Part shown: positions 1 to 13,121 of the stretch, one piece after another
How the letters are laid out: each line of letters begins with the position of its first letter
Numbering within the stretch: position 1 is the first letter of the stretch
Assembly (NCBI GenBank): GCA_016946835.1
Contig: JACVTC010000198.1
Location: 122,501 to 172,500 of the forward strand
DNA length: 50,000 nucleotides
Direction of reading: 5' to 3'
Source of the DNA: Neocallimastix lanati (nom. inval.)
Lineage: Eukaryota > Neocallimastigomycota > Neocallimastigomycetes > Neocallimastigales > Neocallimastigaceae
Translations under genes and position numbers: made by a program
The notes under the pieces: model-generated
Database searches by the model: none
What the model was told of the DNA's origin: nothing
Seen by the model: the letters and a program-made list of their open reading frames with translations, nothing else

Positions 1-2
1 CT

Positions 3-251
3 CCAGCCAAACTAATTGACAATACTGATAGTAATATGTATCCTAACAATCTTATCAATAATAATGATAGTAATGAGGAATTAGAAAAAAGTAAATGTAA
101 TATGACCCAACTATTTGATGATTCTGATAGTAATACGTATCCTAACATTCATATCAATAATGATGATAATAATGATACTAATGATGATACTAATGATGAT
201 ACTAATGGGGAATTAGAAAAAAGTAATTACATTATAAATTTAATAATATAA
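3..251 (+). CDS. 3' end of an Asn/Asp-rich protein gene (partial)
   Basis: The frame is open from the left window edge to a TAA at 249-251, so this is probably the C-terminal end of a longer gene starting outside the window; the first ATG inside is at 36. The peptide holds two imperfect copies of a block of roughly 30 residues. Each runs from DSN-x-YPN through an Asn/Asp stretch to ELEKS, and the second is expanded by three NDDT units. No catalytic motif or membrane segment is visible. Asn-rich tails of this kind also occur near the C termini of the LINE proteins in this window, so it could be a LINE remnant, but no diagnostic LINE motif is present. Function unknown. Confidence 0.35.
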   Translation, partial: PAKLIDNTDSNMYPNNLINNNDSNEELEKSKCNMTQLFDDSDSNTYPNIHINNDDNNDTNDDTNDDTNGELEKSNYIINLII

Positions 252-401
252 TATAAAATATATTAGGAAACAGTAATAAAAACATATAAAAAATACTTAA
301 ATTAATTCATATTATGTATTATTTTTATTTAGGATTTGAAATAAATAGAAATGAATAAAAAAAAAAAAAAAACAAGAAAACAAGTTAAAACAAAAGAAGA
401 C

Positions 402-432
<31 letters not shown>

Positions 433-837
433 AGTTTGAAGTTTCTTACTTTTATAATAATGATATTATTATAATGTAATATTTAATGTTTTAATGTAAT
501 AATTTTTTTTTCACTTATTAATGAACTAATAATTCATTTAATATAATAAGTAATACTAAATAAATGTAAAAAAGTGAAATATTCATTTCATTTTTATTTT
601 TATGTAATATTATAAAATTTTTTTTTTTTTCTTTTTAAATAACAATTTATCATTTTTGTTATTATTAAATACTTAATTAATAATACTAATAAATAATAAG
701 TAAATATAATAATGGAAAAATTCAATTTTTTTTTTTTTTTTTTTTTTTTAGTCCATTAAACAATTTATTATTTAATTAACAATACTAATAAATAATAAGT
801 AAATATAATAATGAAAAAAATGAAAAAATTCAAATAA
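252..837. other. AT-rich intergenic DNA, nothing coding seen
   Basis: The stretch is almost pure A/T with homopolymer runs of 10-25 bases, for example poly-A near 357-371 and 401-430 and poly-T near 725-750. Two copies of a short motif of the type TTAATTAATAATACTAATAAATAATAAG lie near 675 and 776 in slightly different form. No ORF or RNA gene is supportable. Confidence 0.7.
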
Positions 838-947
838 TTTATTATTTTTATTATTATTATTATTATTATTCAAATAATTTATTATTATTGTTATTATTAT
901 TGTTATTATTATTATTATTCAAATAATTTATTATTATTATTCAAATA

Positions 948-1008
<61 letters not shown>

Positions 1009-1057
1009 GTTGTTGTTATTATTATTATTCAAATAATTTATTATTATTATTCAAATA

Positions 1058-1111
<54 letters not shown>
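838..1111. repeat. (ATT)n microsatellite with CAAATAATTT interruptions
   Basis: Tandem ATT units are broken repeatedly by the same CAAATAATTT segment, giving a second-order repeat. A few GTT variants occur near 1007-1018. It ends next to the left terminus of the candidate transposon at 1119. Confidence 0.95.
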
Positions 1112-1112
<1 letters not shown>

Positions 1113-1420
1113 GAATATGTTGTATTTCGGAAAATCGCATTTCACAAAGGTGTTTCATATTTTGTAAACTGACACCATAAATTTTTTAATACTTTATATA
1201 TATTTAATACTAATAAAATATTTAATTTAAGTAATAACTAAATACTATATAAAATACTATCAAAACTAATAACTAAATAATAACTAAATAATATCTAAAG
1301 TAATAACTAAATGTGTAATTTAAATAAATAGTCATACTAACTGAAATTATTAAAAAAAAATAAAATGCTTTAAATATTTTCTTAATTACTTTGTAACAAA
1401 AAAAACTTGTTTATTTTTTT

Positions 1421-1493
1421 TTTTTATTATTAATAATTTAATATAAATTTATTTATTATAAATAAATTTATATTAAATTATTAATAATAAAAA
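1421..1493. repeat. Perfect 36-bp palindrome with 1-nt spacer
   Basis: Positions 1421-1456 are the exact reverse complement of 1458-1493, with a single T between. The sequence is entirely A/T, running from TTTTTATTATTAATAA to its mirror. Weaker complementarity continues outward. It could extrude as a cruciform or be a miniature element or recombination footprint. Confidence 0.9.
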
Positions 1494-1755
1494 TAAATAA
1501 CAAATATTTAAATTATATATAATAAATAATTATATAAAAATATTTTATTTTCATGTATATAAAAAATAAAAGATTTTCTTATAAAATACTTTATATATAT
1601 ATAAAAAAAAAGAGCATTTAAATTATGAAATCTAATTTATTCATAATAAATTAAATAAATAGTAAATAGCTTAAAATTAATAATAGATAATAATGAAAAT
1701 ATATATATAAAAGATTTTTTAATCATAGCATATATAATTAAATATATTTATTTAA

Positions 1756-2198
1756 ATATTTAACAAAAATATTTTATTATATGTGGAAGAAAATATAAAT
1801 ATTGAAATATATAATCATCTTAAAAAAGAATTTGATGCATCTGCATCAATTTTAAACCATAAAATTAAAGATAGAATTAGAAAAAGTTCAATTCCTTTAG
1901 ATATAAAAACTAAACTTATAAATAAATGAAGTGTTTTACAAAAAAAAAAAAAAAAAAAAAATTATAATATGTCCATAATATAAAACAATTAAATTCCATA
2001 TAACAAGAATATATAAATAAACAACTACCTCCTGATGCAACAAAACGTATCGATAATGGAAGACCTAGAAATGATATTGTTGAGTTATGGTTTTAAAAAT
2101 GGTTAATTAATTTAAATAATATAAATACTAATTTTTTAATAAATGACAGAGTAATGATCAAATGAAAAAGATTTTCTGGATTCTGTCGCAATTATTGA
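1756..2198 (+). pseudogene. Degenerate coding relic of unknown family
   Basis: Two protein-like stretches stand out from the A/T background. The first (1756-1929) reads through FDASASILNHKIKDRIRKSS and ends at a TGA. After a poly-A run, the second (2004-2198, another frame) reads QLPPDATKRIDNGRPRND and continues through in-frame stops at 2094 and 2163 while still looking coding (LINDRVMIK, then KRFSGFCRN). The charged and aromatic residues and use of C/G at codon positions differ from random AT sequence. I do not recognise the family. It lies inside the candidate transposon and may be part of its transposase or a captured gene. Confidence 0.4.
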
Positions 2199-2236
2199 TA
2201 ATTTTAAAATTAATCTTAATTAAAAATCTATTAACT

Positions 2237-2283
<47 letters not shown>

Positions 2284-2808
2284 GTCTCATCTGACTTTAA
2301 AAAAAGATTCTTTGCAAAAGAATCGTTAACCGGAAACAATATTATGTCAAAAAAAAAAAAAAATAAATTGAATTTTAAATTATGATAAGAAAACTGCTCA
2401 TTATGTCAGTTGAAGTAATGAAGTAAAACTAATAAAATTGATCAAAATGATCAAGATTTGCACAATTGAAGAAACATGGGAAAACCACGCTTAAACGTAT
2501 ATATAAAAGAAAATTATATATCTTCATACTAGAGACTCTTAATTGAAATCATGATTTGATATTTTTAAAAATAAACTCTTGGCTATTAGTAAATGTAATA
2601 TATCAATACATGAAAGAATCTACTATGTGATAGACTATTTCCACCCCATGAATATACAAAATACAATTTAATAATATATATTACAAAGATTTAAACAATT
2701 ATATATTAGTTAATGATTCTTTTTAAACAACCAAACACATTATTTAAAGTATAGTTATTTTAACAAGTATTTATGCATAACAAACAACAAACACGTATAT
2801 AAAAATAT

Positions 2809-2940
2809 AAACTACAATAATGGAGGAGACTATATGTCAGAGATTCCATACAAAACTACAATAATGGAGGAGACAATATGTCAGAGATCTCATACAAAAT
2901 TACAATAATGGAGGAAACTATATGTCAGAGATCCCATACA
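2809..2940. repeat. 44-bp minisatellite, three copies
   Basis: Three head-to-tail copies start at 2809, 2853 and 2897, with ACAATAATGGAGGA and ATATGTCAGAGAT as conserved landmarks and a few substitutions between copies. Confidence 0.9.
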
Positions 2941-3458
2941 TAATAATTTAAAATATAAATATAACATCCCAAATATTCAAGGGAAATATAAAAGAATGTT
3001 TTATTCTTAACATGAAATGGGTGCATTCTCACAATAATAGTATTATTAAATCTAGCGTGAAATGGGTTTAGATAATAACTGATTCAATATAATCATAGTG
3101 CAAACCTTCGTGATGAAAGGTATAATAAAATAATAAGTATAGTCATGAGTTATATACAAATGGATGATGTTTATTCATCAACAAACCATACTTACATTGA
3201 TTGAAAATCATTAAACTTCTATCAATAATATTTTAATGATGAGAAAATTCAAATATATAAAATCTTTTTTAGAAATTTGGATTTTAAGGGGAAGTAAAAA
3301 AAAAAAAAATAAAATAAAGGACATAAATTATTAAAGGAAAGTTGCTTAACTGATTTTTTGCACTGATTATTTTTAAAAAAAAAAAAAAAATAATAATATT
3401 TATCTTGGAAATGAATAAAATAGCCTAATAGTGATAATTAACAAGAATTAACCAACAA

Positions 3459-3670
<212 letters not shown>

Positions 3671-4332
3671 TAAAAAAAAAATTAATTGAAATATCGAATC
3701 TTAAATCAATTATGAAACAATTTATTTTATATACTAATAAGTTTAAATAACTAAAATAATATAATTTAATTAGAAATGCAATCAATTTTAAATACCCCAA
3801 GATTTATGATTTATCAAGTCACACCGATAATTAACAATTTATTTTAATAGTTATCACTAAAATTACAAAGAGAAAATATATACAAGTTATTGCTTATCTT
3901 CAAAGCGGATTATAATTGAAAGTGATGTGAAACCCTGTATATAAAGAGGTATTTACACAAATCGGGATGGTATAACATCCCCATTCAAGAGAAAGGTTTC
4001 CATCATATAAATAGTAATATATAAACCATATATTATAAGAGATGTTTTAGATACATCTAATATTAATGGTGTAATAATATTAAATACTTTGTTTTAGGGG
4101 GAAATTATTAGATTATATATATATATATAAGAAATAATTTTAGTAATATTTAAATTGAATTAAAATAATTAATATAATGCAAAATTACTATATTCGTATA
4201 AAATTAAAGACTAATTTAGAAAAGAAATAAATAATAGTTTAATAATATCAAATTAATATTATAAAAGGATAATTTTAAATAAGCATATTCACCAGTAAAC
4301 CAATTTATTCATTATAGAATAACTAGGCTTAA

Positions 4333-4349
4333 GGGAGGAGGGAGGGGGG
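4333..4349 (+). other. G-rich tract with quadruplex potential
   Basis: GGGAGGAGGGAGGGGGG is the most G-dense run in the window outside coding DNA, and lies in the left copy of the dispersed repeat. The corresponding place in the right copy (near 46120) lacks it. Loops are very short and the last two G-runs are contiguous, so only a distorted quadruplex could form. Confidence 0.45.
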
Positions 4350-4524
4350 AATGTATAAGCAACATATAGTAATATAAATAATATATAAGCCACAATGTAC
4401 TATTATAAAAAGCATTTAGTATAATTAAGTAACTTTATCATAAAATATATTAATAAAATTGACATAATTGTAAACCATAAATTTCAGACTCTAAATAAAA
4501 TAATATTTAATAATATTTGTTAAA

Positions 4525-4632
4525 ATATTAACAAATATTATTAAATACTATTTTATTTAAATATTAACAAATATTATTAAATATTATTTTATTTAAATAT
4601 TAACAAATATTATTAAACACTAATTTATTTAA
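4525..4632. repeat. 36-bp tandem repeat, three copies
   Basis: Copies start at 4525, 4561 and 4597; each contains ATATTAACAAATATTATTAA followed by an A/T linker. The third copy carries AACACTAA in place of AATACTAT or AATATTAT. Confidence 0.85.
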
Positions 4633-4733
4633 ATATTATTATTTATTTATCAAATATAATTTAAGCTACTTTTACATGAACAGTTTATTAAAGTAAGCTG
4701 CATTGTATATAAAGCCACATTACGAAATACAAC

Positions 4734-5244
4734 AACCTATGTTTTTTTATTTATAATAATTATTTTTTTTTTTCATTTTTTAACTGTTAAAAATAAAATA
4801 TATTTTTTTATAATTTATTATTTATTTATTTTATTCAAATTTATTTATTGCTTATTGAATTCAATTTTTTTTTTATAAGTAAAAATTATAAATAAAATAT
4901 TTTATAATAATATTAATTTTTTAAAAAAAAAAAAAAAAAAAAAAAGATTCTATTTATTTATTTATTTATAAATATTTAAAAAAAAAAATTAAAAATGTGG
5001 GGCGTTGTTAAATTTCTAATTAAAAATTTATTTTAAGTCATGTCCCGAAATGCAACACATTCAAAAAATACTAAAAGGCTAGGTTTTGATACATTAAAAA
5101 AAAAAAAAGTTTATTTTGCCAAATTAAAATATAATAATAACTATGAACATAGAAAAGATAGGAACTTTAATAGGTTAGGAAGACTACAAGATAGCCATTA
5201 TTAGTTAGTGATTATTTATCGATTAAACTAATATTTAATAATTG
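4734..5244. other. Intergenic DNA with a stray element end
   Basis: Mostly A/T with poly-A at about 4923-4945. A short GC-richer patch (GTGGGGCGTTG near 4997) is followed by CCGAAATGCAAC at 5045-5056, which resembles the inverted ends of both neighbouring candidate elements. No ORF is supportable. Confidence 0.6.
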
Positions 5245-5679
5245 GCATTTCGCCAAGTATTATTTCGCCAAATGAAAAATATTAAATGAATAAATGAATA
5301 AATAAATTAAAATATTACTAATATTGATGCATTTATTTTTATAAATATTTAAATATTAATAGAATTTTTTGTTTTTTTTTCATATATGGATATCTTTACA
5401 GATATCCATTTAAATAAATAAATAGATAAATAAATAATAAATAATAAATAATAAATAATAAATAATAAATAATAAATAATAAATAATTAATAAATAATAA
5501 ATAATAAAATATTTAATAATATAAGCAGTATAGTAATAATTATAAAAGGATTGTCATTACTAATAAAAATAATATTAAAATAGTATTGATTATTAAATAA
5601 ATATTATAAAATAATTTGAATTTTTATTTATTATTTATTCATTCATTTATTTATATCAATACTTCTCTTGGCGAAATGC
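5245..5679. mobile_element. MITE-like element, 13-bp terminal inverted repeats
   Basis: GCATTTCGCCAAG at 5245-5257 is exactly inverted as CTTGGCGAAATGC at 5667-5679. Just inside, AATGAATAAATGAATAAATAAA is mirrored on the right by a TTTATTCATTCATTTATTTA-like stretch, so the subterminal regions are also inverted. The 435-bp body is A/T only and non-coding, and includes an ATAAATA array at 5430-5515. The ATTTCG core is shared with the ends at 1119 and 5045, suggesting a related, longer autonomous element. No clear target-site duplication. Confidence 0.5.
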
Positions 5680-7576
5680 AACTCTCTCAAATTTTGGACA
5701 ATATATTTATTAATACACTTATAAATATTTTCAATGTATTTTTATCAAATATATATGTATATAAATGACCTTTGATTTTATAATGTTGTATAATTGATAT
5801 TAATATAAAATGAATAAATAAATAATATATACATAAATAATATTAATAAATAAATAATAAATGCATAAATAATATTAATAAATAAATAGATTAATCATAT
5901 TAATACATAAATAGTTAAATATAGTATTAATAAAATAGTAGAATATATTTGAGTAGGTCATGTAGAATATTAACAATTATAATAATATTATATATATATA
6001 AAATTTATTAGTAATTCAAAAAAAAAGTAAAAAAAAAAAAAAAAAAAACTTAATGAAAACCTTATTAATTTAAACAGTAAATATCAAATTTGATATCAAA
6101 TTAAATTTATGACGAAATTGGGTAAATGGTAAAATTTAATTATACTTTAATATTTTCTTAAACTACTTATGATATGATGAACAATTTTTTTTTTTTTTTA
6201 TCTTTTTATTTTTATTTTATATGATATAATAAGATATAATAAACTTTATTTTATCTTTTATTTTTTATTTTATATTAATATTGGTGTTAATATTTATTTA
6301 TGGAAAATTATAAATTACAGTTCTAATCCTTGATAATATTTAATATATATATATAAATGAAAGAACCTTTTTTTTGTTTTTTTTTGAAACTTTTGATAAT
6401 ATAGAATATAAATTTTTTTTTTTCTTTTTTTTAAATTAAATAGAAATGGAAATAGAATTAAAAAAAAAAGGAACAAAACTTTATTTTTAATAAATTCAAT
6501 TGATCAAATATATTTAAAAATGTTTGTAGAAGTATAAAATTTAATGTTTCAAAAAATGCTTCATTTGATTTCATTTCTTATTTCTTTTCTATTTCCAAAA
6601 AAAAAAAAAAACTTTTATATTTAAGAAATTAAGAATATATACAAAATTAGTATTTCAATATGGAATTAAAAATTATATAATAAATAGTAAAGAAAATATT
6701 AATGTTTATCGTATCATTTAATTTGATATAGAATGAAACTTTAAATAATAATAAATTAGATTATATTATTTAATAGCTAAATAATCTAAATAATATGAAA
6801 TTATAATAAAGTTATGTAAGAAAACATGTAAAAATAATTGTTTAGAAATAGTAAATACTTTAAAAGGAATAATTTTCTGAAGGAAATTACTTTAATATAA
6901 ATAATCAATATAAATAAAAATAGGAAATAATTTACTTCAGAAAAATGTTGCTAGCATTAAAAATTTAGATGATAATTAAAAGTTGCTAATTATCCTGAAA
7001 AATAAGGAATACTTAAATATAATTTATTAGGAATTTTTAGTACTGATGACCTTTGTTAAATACTTGTTATAATACTAATCTTTAAAGTCTGATATTTGAA
7101 ACAAATTTATTTTATTTTATGTGATTATATTTAAGTATAATAGGAAAGGGTGGGAAACATCAATAATTTTTCCATCCATCATATTGTTTTGTCAATTGAA
7201 ACCTTTTTTCCTTTTTTTTCACTTTTTTTTATATATAAATTGAATTTTTCATTATTAAATTTATTTAAAATTAAATTTATACAATGAAAAAACTAAAAAA
7301 TCTTAATATATATTAAATAAACTAATTAATATATATTAAGGTATAATATATATAAAACTTTACTTTATATATAATAAATTAAAGCTAATATTTTAATGAA
7401 TAATTATATACCAAAAATTAATTTAAATCAGTACTGATAAAAATTTAATTTAAAACTAAATTAAAAAATTTAATATATAAACTCTTTTTTAATATATTGG
7501 TTCAAAACAAATTAAAATTAAATATTAATAATATTAATTTATATACTTGTATTAAATAAAAAAGGATAAATATTAA
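5680..7576. other. AT-rich desert; one imperfect hairpin
   Basis: No ORF or RNA gene can be supported. The only structure noticed is an imperfect inverted repeat: ATTTTCTGAAGGAAATTAC near 6871-6890 opposes AATAATTTACTTCAGAAAAAT near 6926-6946, with about 36 nt between. Confidence 0.6.
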
Positions 7577-7749
7577 AAATAATAAATAATAATAAATAAA
7601 TAAATAAATAAATAATAAATAATAAATAATAAATAATAAATAATAATAAATAATAATAAATAATAAATAATAAATAATAAATAATAAATAATAAATAATA
7701 AATAATAAATAATAAATAATAAATAATAAATAATAAATAATAAATAATA

Positions 7750-7797
<48 letters not shown>

Positions 7798-9270
7798 TAA
7801 ATAATAAATAATAAATAATAAATAATAAATAATAAATAATAATAATCAATAATCAATAATAAATAATAAATAATAAATAATAAATAATAAATAATAAATA
7901 ATAAATAATAAATAATAATAATAAATAATAAATAATAAATAATAAATAATAAATAATAAATAATAAATAATAAATAATAAATAATAAATAATAAATAATA
8001 AATAATAATAATAAATAATAAATAATAAATAATAAATATTTAAATAAATAATTGAATATTAAATAATTGAATAATAAATAATAAATAATAAATAATAAAT
8101 AATAATAATAAATAATAAATAATAATAATAAATAATAAATAATAATAATAAATAATAAATAATAATAATAAATAATAAATAATAATAATAAATAATAAAT
8201 AATAAATAATAATAATAAATAATAATAATAAATAATAAATAATAATAAATAAATAAATAAATAAATAATAAATAATAAATAATAAATAATAATAAATAAA
8301 TAAATAATAAATAATAAATAATAAATAATAAATAATAAATAATAAATAATAATAAATAATAAATAATAAATAATAATAAATAATAAAATAAATAATAATA
8401 AATAATAAATAATAAATAATAAATAATAAATAATAATAATAAATAATAAATAATAAATAATAAATAATAAATAATAAATAATAAATAATAATAATAAATA
8501 ATAAATAATAATAATAAATAATAAATAATAAATAATAAATAATAAATAATAAATAATAATAATAAATAATAAATAATAAATAATAAATAATAAATAATAA
8601 ATAATAAATAATAAATAATAAATAATAAATAATAAATAATAAATAATAAATAATAATAATAAATAATAAATAATAAATAATAAATAATAAATAATAAATA
8701 ATAAATAATAATAATAAATAATAAATAATAAATAATAAATATTTAAATAAATAATTGAATATTAAATAATTGAATAATAAATAATAAATAATAAATAATA
8801 AATAATAAATAATAAATAATAAATAATAATAATAAATAATAAATAATAAATAATAAATAATAATAATAAATAATAAATAATAATAATAAATAATAAATAA
8901 TAATAATAAATAATAAATAATAATAATAAATAATAATAATAAATAATAAATAATAATAATAAATAATAAATAATAAATAATAAATAATATATAATAATAA
9001 TAATAATATTTTATAAATAATAATTTAATAATATATATGTTAAATAATAAATAATAAATAATAAATAATAAATAATAAATAATAAATAATAAATAATAAA
9101 TAATAAATAATAAATAATAAATAATAAATAATAAATAATAAATAATAAATAATAAATAATAAATAATAATAAATAATAAATAATAATAAATAATAAATAA
9201 TAATAAATAATAAATAATAAATAATAAATAATAAATAATAAATAATAAATAATAATAATAAATAATAAAT
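7577..9270. repeat. 1.7-kb heptanucleotide (AATAATA)n satellite
   Basis: The array is built from AATAATA units interspersed with extra AAT and AAAT steps. Two near-identical internal segments, each reading AATATTTAAATAAATAATTGAATATTAAATAATTG in pieces, occur near 8035-8070 and 8738-8775, about 0.7 kb apart, pointing to a larger internal duplication. A TATATAATA-rich break lies at 8985-9045. It is non-coding; apparent long Tyr/Leu/Ile reading frames on the minus strand are artefacts of the repeat. Confidence 0.95.
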
Positions 9271-9884
9271 AGAAAAGATTAGTAGAGTAGAAAATATAAA
9301 AGTGAATAATTATGTACTAATTATATTCTAATATATTAAACTAAATAAAAAATATAGAAATAAATTACAGAGATAAAAGCTTATTTTTTAACAAAAAAAA
9401 AAAGATTTGCTAGAATGATTTTTTTTTTTTTTTTACACGTTGAATTAATTCATATATCATTTGACAAAGATAAATTAATATAATTAATTAGTTGCTTTTA
9501 TTTCTTTTGATTATTTTAAAATATTATTTCTATTTTTAATAATTAATAAGGTTAATAATTTTAATTAACTTTTTTTTACATTCTTTGTATATATAATACA
9601 TAATTTACATATATCAGAATGCAATGAATACCATATATAATATTATTCATTAATATGATAAACTAACTTCAAAATACATTTAAATATATTTATTTCGTAG
9701 ATAATTAATTTATTTTAAAGCATTTTTAGATATAAATTTCTATTAAAAAAAAAAAAAAATACTAATGACCGCCAGGTACTTCCTAGTTTGGATAAAAATT
9801 ATCTAATTTATGTGATATGATTATTTCAATATTCACTTATTTAAATTTAACAAAAATAATATAATCATGAAGATTGTCTTATTA
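9271..9884. other. AT-rich intergenic DNA, nothing seen
   Basis: No ORF, RNA gene or repeat of note was found. A small patch of mixed sequence (GACCGCCAGGTACTTCC near 9767) has no recognisable identity. Confidence 0.6.
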
Positions 9885-10090
9885 AATAAATAAATAAATA
9901 AAAATATAAATAAATAAATATAAATATAAATAAATAAATATAAATATAAATAAAGAAGTATAAATAAATAAATATAAATATAAATAAATAAATATAAATA
10001 TAAATAAAGAAGTATAAATATAAATAAATAAATAAAAAAATATAAATAAATAAATAAATATAAATAAATAAATAAATAAATGAATAAAAT
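9885..10090. repeat. TAAA/ATATAA minisatellite
   Basis: Tandem TAAA units are organised into a longer period containing AAATATAAATATAAATAAA, with an AGAAG variant appearing twice (near 9954 and 10009). Confidence 0.9.
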
Positions 10091-10388
10091 ATAAATATAA
10101 TTATATTTTATTTATTAATATGTATTTACTTTTTAAATCATCCAATTTAAAAAAAAATAAAATAAAATAAAAAATAAAGTAAAAAAGATGAAATAAATAT
10201 AAATAATAAAACAAAACAAACAAAAATTATTATCAAAATTTTATTATTTAATATATCTTTATATTTATATTTATATTATTATTTTGGTTTAGTAAAAGTT
10301 ACTAATAGCAAAGGTAAAACTAATTTTAAATAAAAATTCTTAATTTTTTTTTCTTCACATTATTTAGTAAAAGTTATTAATAGCAAAG

Positions 10389-10394
10389 ATGATG

Positions 10395-10441
<47 letters not shown>

Positions 10442-10577
10442 TAATAATAAATAATAATAATAATAATAAATAATAATAATAATAATTTATAATAATTAAT
10501 AATAATAAATAATAAATAATAAATAATAAATAATAAATAATAAATAATAAATAATAAATAATAAATAATAATAATAA
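10389..10577. repeat. AAT and AATAATA mixed microsatellite
   Basis: Pure AAT units on the left grade into the AATAATA heptamer on the right, the same unit as the 7577-9270 array. Confidence 0.95.
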
Positions 10578-10779
10578 AAATTTAAATTAAAAATTTGCAA
10601 ATTAATTTTTTTATCCATATATTTCTAATATTAATATTTGAATATTGCTGAAAGAACATATGATTTAATTTATTTTGTTGAAATTAATTCATAGTATTTT
10701 TTTTTCCATATTATATTTTTTTTATTTTCTTAATAATTAACTTTTATGAGTTGTAACTATCTGTATGAGCTAACTAAAT

Positions 10780-11202
10780 AATAATTAATAATAATAAATA
10801 ATAAATAATAATAATAAATAATAAATAATAAATAATAAAATAATAAATAATAAATAATAAATAATAAATAATAAATAATAAATATAAATAATAAATAATA
10901 AATAATAAATAATAAATAATAAATAATAAATAATAAATATAAATAATAATAAATAATAAATAATAAATATTGAATAATAAATAATAAATATTAAATAATA
11001 AATATTGAATAATAAATAATAAATAATGAATAATAATAAATAATAATAAATAATAAATAATAAATAATAAATATTGAATAATAAATAATAAATAATGAAT
11101 AATAATAAATAATAATAAATAATAAATAATAAATAATAAATAATAAATAATAAATAATAAATAATAAATAATAAATAATAAATAATAAATAATAAATGAA
11201 TG
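10780..11202. repeat. AATAATA satellite with variant blocks
   Basis: Heptamer array with ATTGAATAATAAATAATAAAT variants recurring near 10970, 11000 and 11070, so variant blocks were themselves duplicated. Non-coding. Confidence 0.95.
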
Positions 11203-11545
11203 AATAAAAAACAATAAAAAAAAGGATAGGTAATATTCTTTCTTCTATTATTCGTGTTATTATTATTATTATTCTAGTAATTATAGTGATTATCCTTAAA
11301 ATTATCTTTGTTATTGTTGTTATTATCCTGTAATTATTAATTATTCTTTTTCATACATTTTTAATTTTTGATGTATTTTCGCAAAATATTATAATTTAAA
11401 TTAATATAAAATAGTATATTACAAGAATAAAATTTAATTTATTCTACTAATTAAATTTTTTGTTTATATAAAAATTGATAAATTAATATTAAATCTATTA
11501 TATAGAATTATTTATTTTTATTTAAAAATAAAGTTTTGTAATTTT

Positions 11546-11594
<49 letters not shown>

Positions 11595-13121
11595 GGTATT
11601 TAATATTTTCATAGATTAACATATTGATTAATATATTTCAACTTAAACAATGATTTAATTTATATATATTTATTTTCATTCAACTTGCATTGATTTACAT
11701 TCAATTTATATACTTATATATATTTTATAATATGTTCATTTATTTATTAGAGTTTCAAGAATTTATTTAAATATTTAATTTGATTATATAATATTTAAAT
11801 AGTATTTCAAAATTAAATAATATTATTTAGGTATTTAACTATATTTGCAAATTTAATGAGATAAAATATTTAAATATTTAAATATCTAATTTTATTCCAT
11901 TATTGATAAAGTAAATTAACAGTGTTTAATGATAAAAATTTTGATTTTAACCAAAATTTAATATAAATTCTATTAACTTTTTTTTTATATTAAATGAAGT
12001 AAATTTTAATTAAACAAAAATTGAAAAAGGTGTCAAAAAACAATAAAATATGACAAAAAGAGTCGAAAATGTTAAATTCATTTTTCTTTTTTATGTTAAA
12101 TAACAAAAATAACTAGATTGTTATTTTTGTTATAATTCTAATTCTAATTATTATTATTTAACTTAATTTTTATTTTATTATTATTTTTTTTAAATAATAG
12201 TTATAATTTTTAAATTTAATTATATCATTATGCTTTACATATATATTATAAATACATTTTTATACATATATGTATACATATATGTGTATATATATTATAT
12301 TACATACAATAATATATTATTTTTTCCATTAATTATATAATTAAATACTTTATAATTTATCTTGAAGTATTAGAATTTTTAAGAAAAAATATTAAATATT
12401 TTAATTATTGAATAAAGTTAATATAGATACATTTTTAATAAGAAAAGCATATTAAAAATAAATTAATTTAATATTTCAAACTTTATTTTATTAATTTTTT
12501 TTATTAAAAATAAATGAAATTTCTTTTTTTTTTTTTTTTTTTTATTGAGTAATTTTTAATTTAGAGTAAATCATAAATTCAATATTATTATATAGAATTT
12601 CAAAAGTTAAATATATATAAATATAAAACAAAATATAATTCATATTAGAATATGTTAGATTAATATATTAATATAATTACAATATTAATACAAAATAATA
12701 ATTATTTGTAGTATTTTATTTTTCATATAAAAGGATAAAATTTTCTCTTCCTTCATAAATTAAATAAACAGTATTTTTATTTTTAATAGTTTATTTTTAT
12801 TTTTTGTAAAAGCAAAATTGTTTTTATAAAAAATTATTATTTTTTATATTTTAAATAAATATAAAATATTTAGTTGGTTTTATATAAAGAGTATCTTCTC
12901 TTTTTAATATTATTTTGGTTAATAGTTATTTCTCAGCAAGACTGGTTATTATATTAATTCAAAATAAAGATTTAATAAAAATTCTAGAGGAATTTTTTAT
13001 AGTTAGAAAAAAAAAATAAATAAATAAAAAAAATAAAAAAATATATAATTTTAATTATTATTAATATAAAAAATTCATTTTATTCACTAATTTATTAAAA
13101 AAAAAGAAAAGAAAAATTAAA
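11203..13121. other. AT-rich upstream region of the first secreted-protein gene
   Basis: No ORF, tRNA or clear element is visible. Poly-T runs lie at about 11549-11584 and 12525-12543. The last 40 bases before the start codon are A-rich (AAAAAAAAAGAAAAGAAAAA), a plausible fungal leader, but no defined promoter motif can be picked out from such AT-rich background. Confidence 0.5.

Noticed and set aside
2809-2940. CRISPR-like appearance of short regular repeats
   Set aside because: Three copies are contiguous with no unique spacers, and the window is eukaryotic. They are a minisatellite.
7502-11214. Tyr/Leu/Ile-only minus-strand frames in the AAT satellites, and the poly-Ile frame near 30401-30673
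   Set aside because: Pure microsatellite translations with no complexity.
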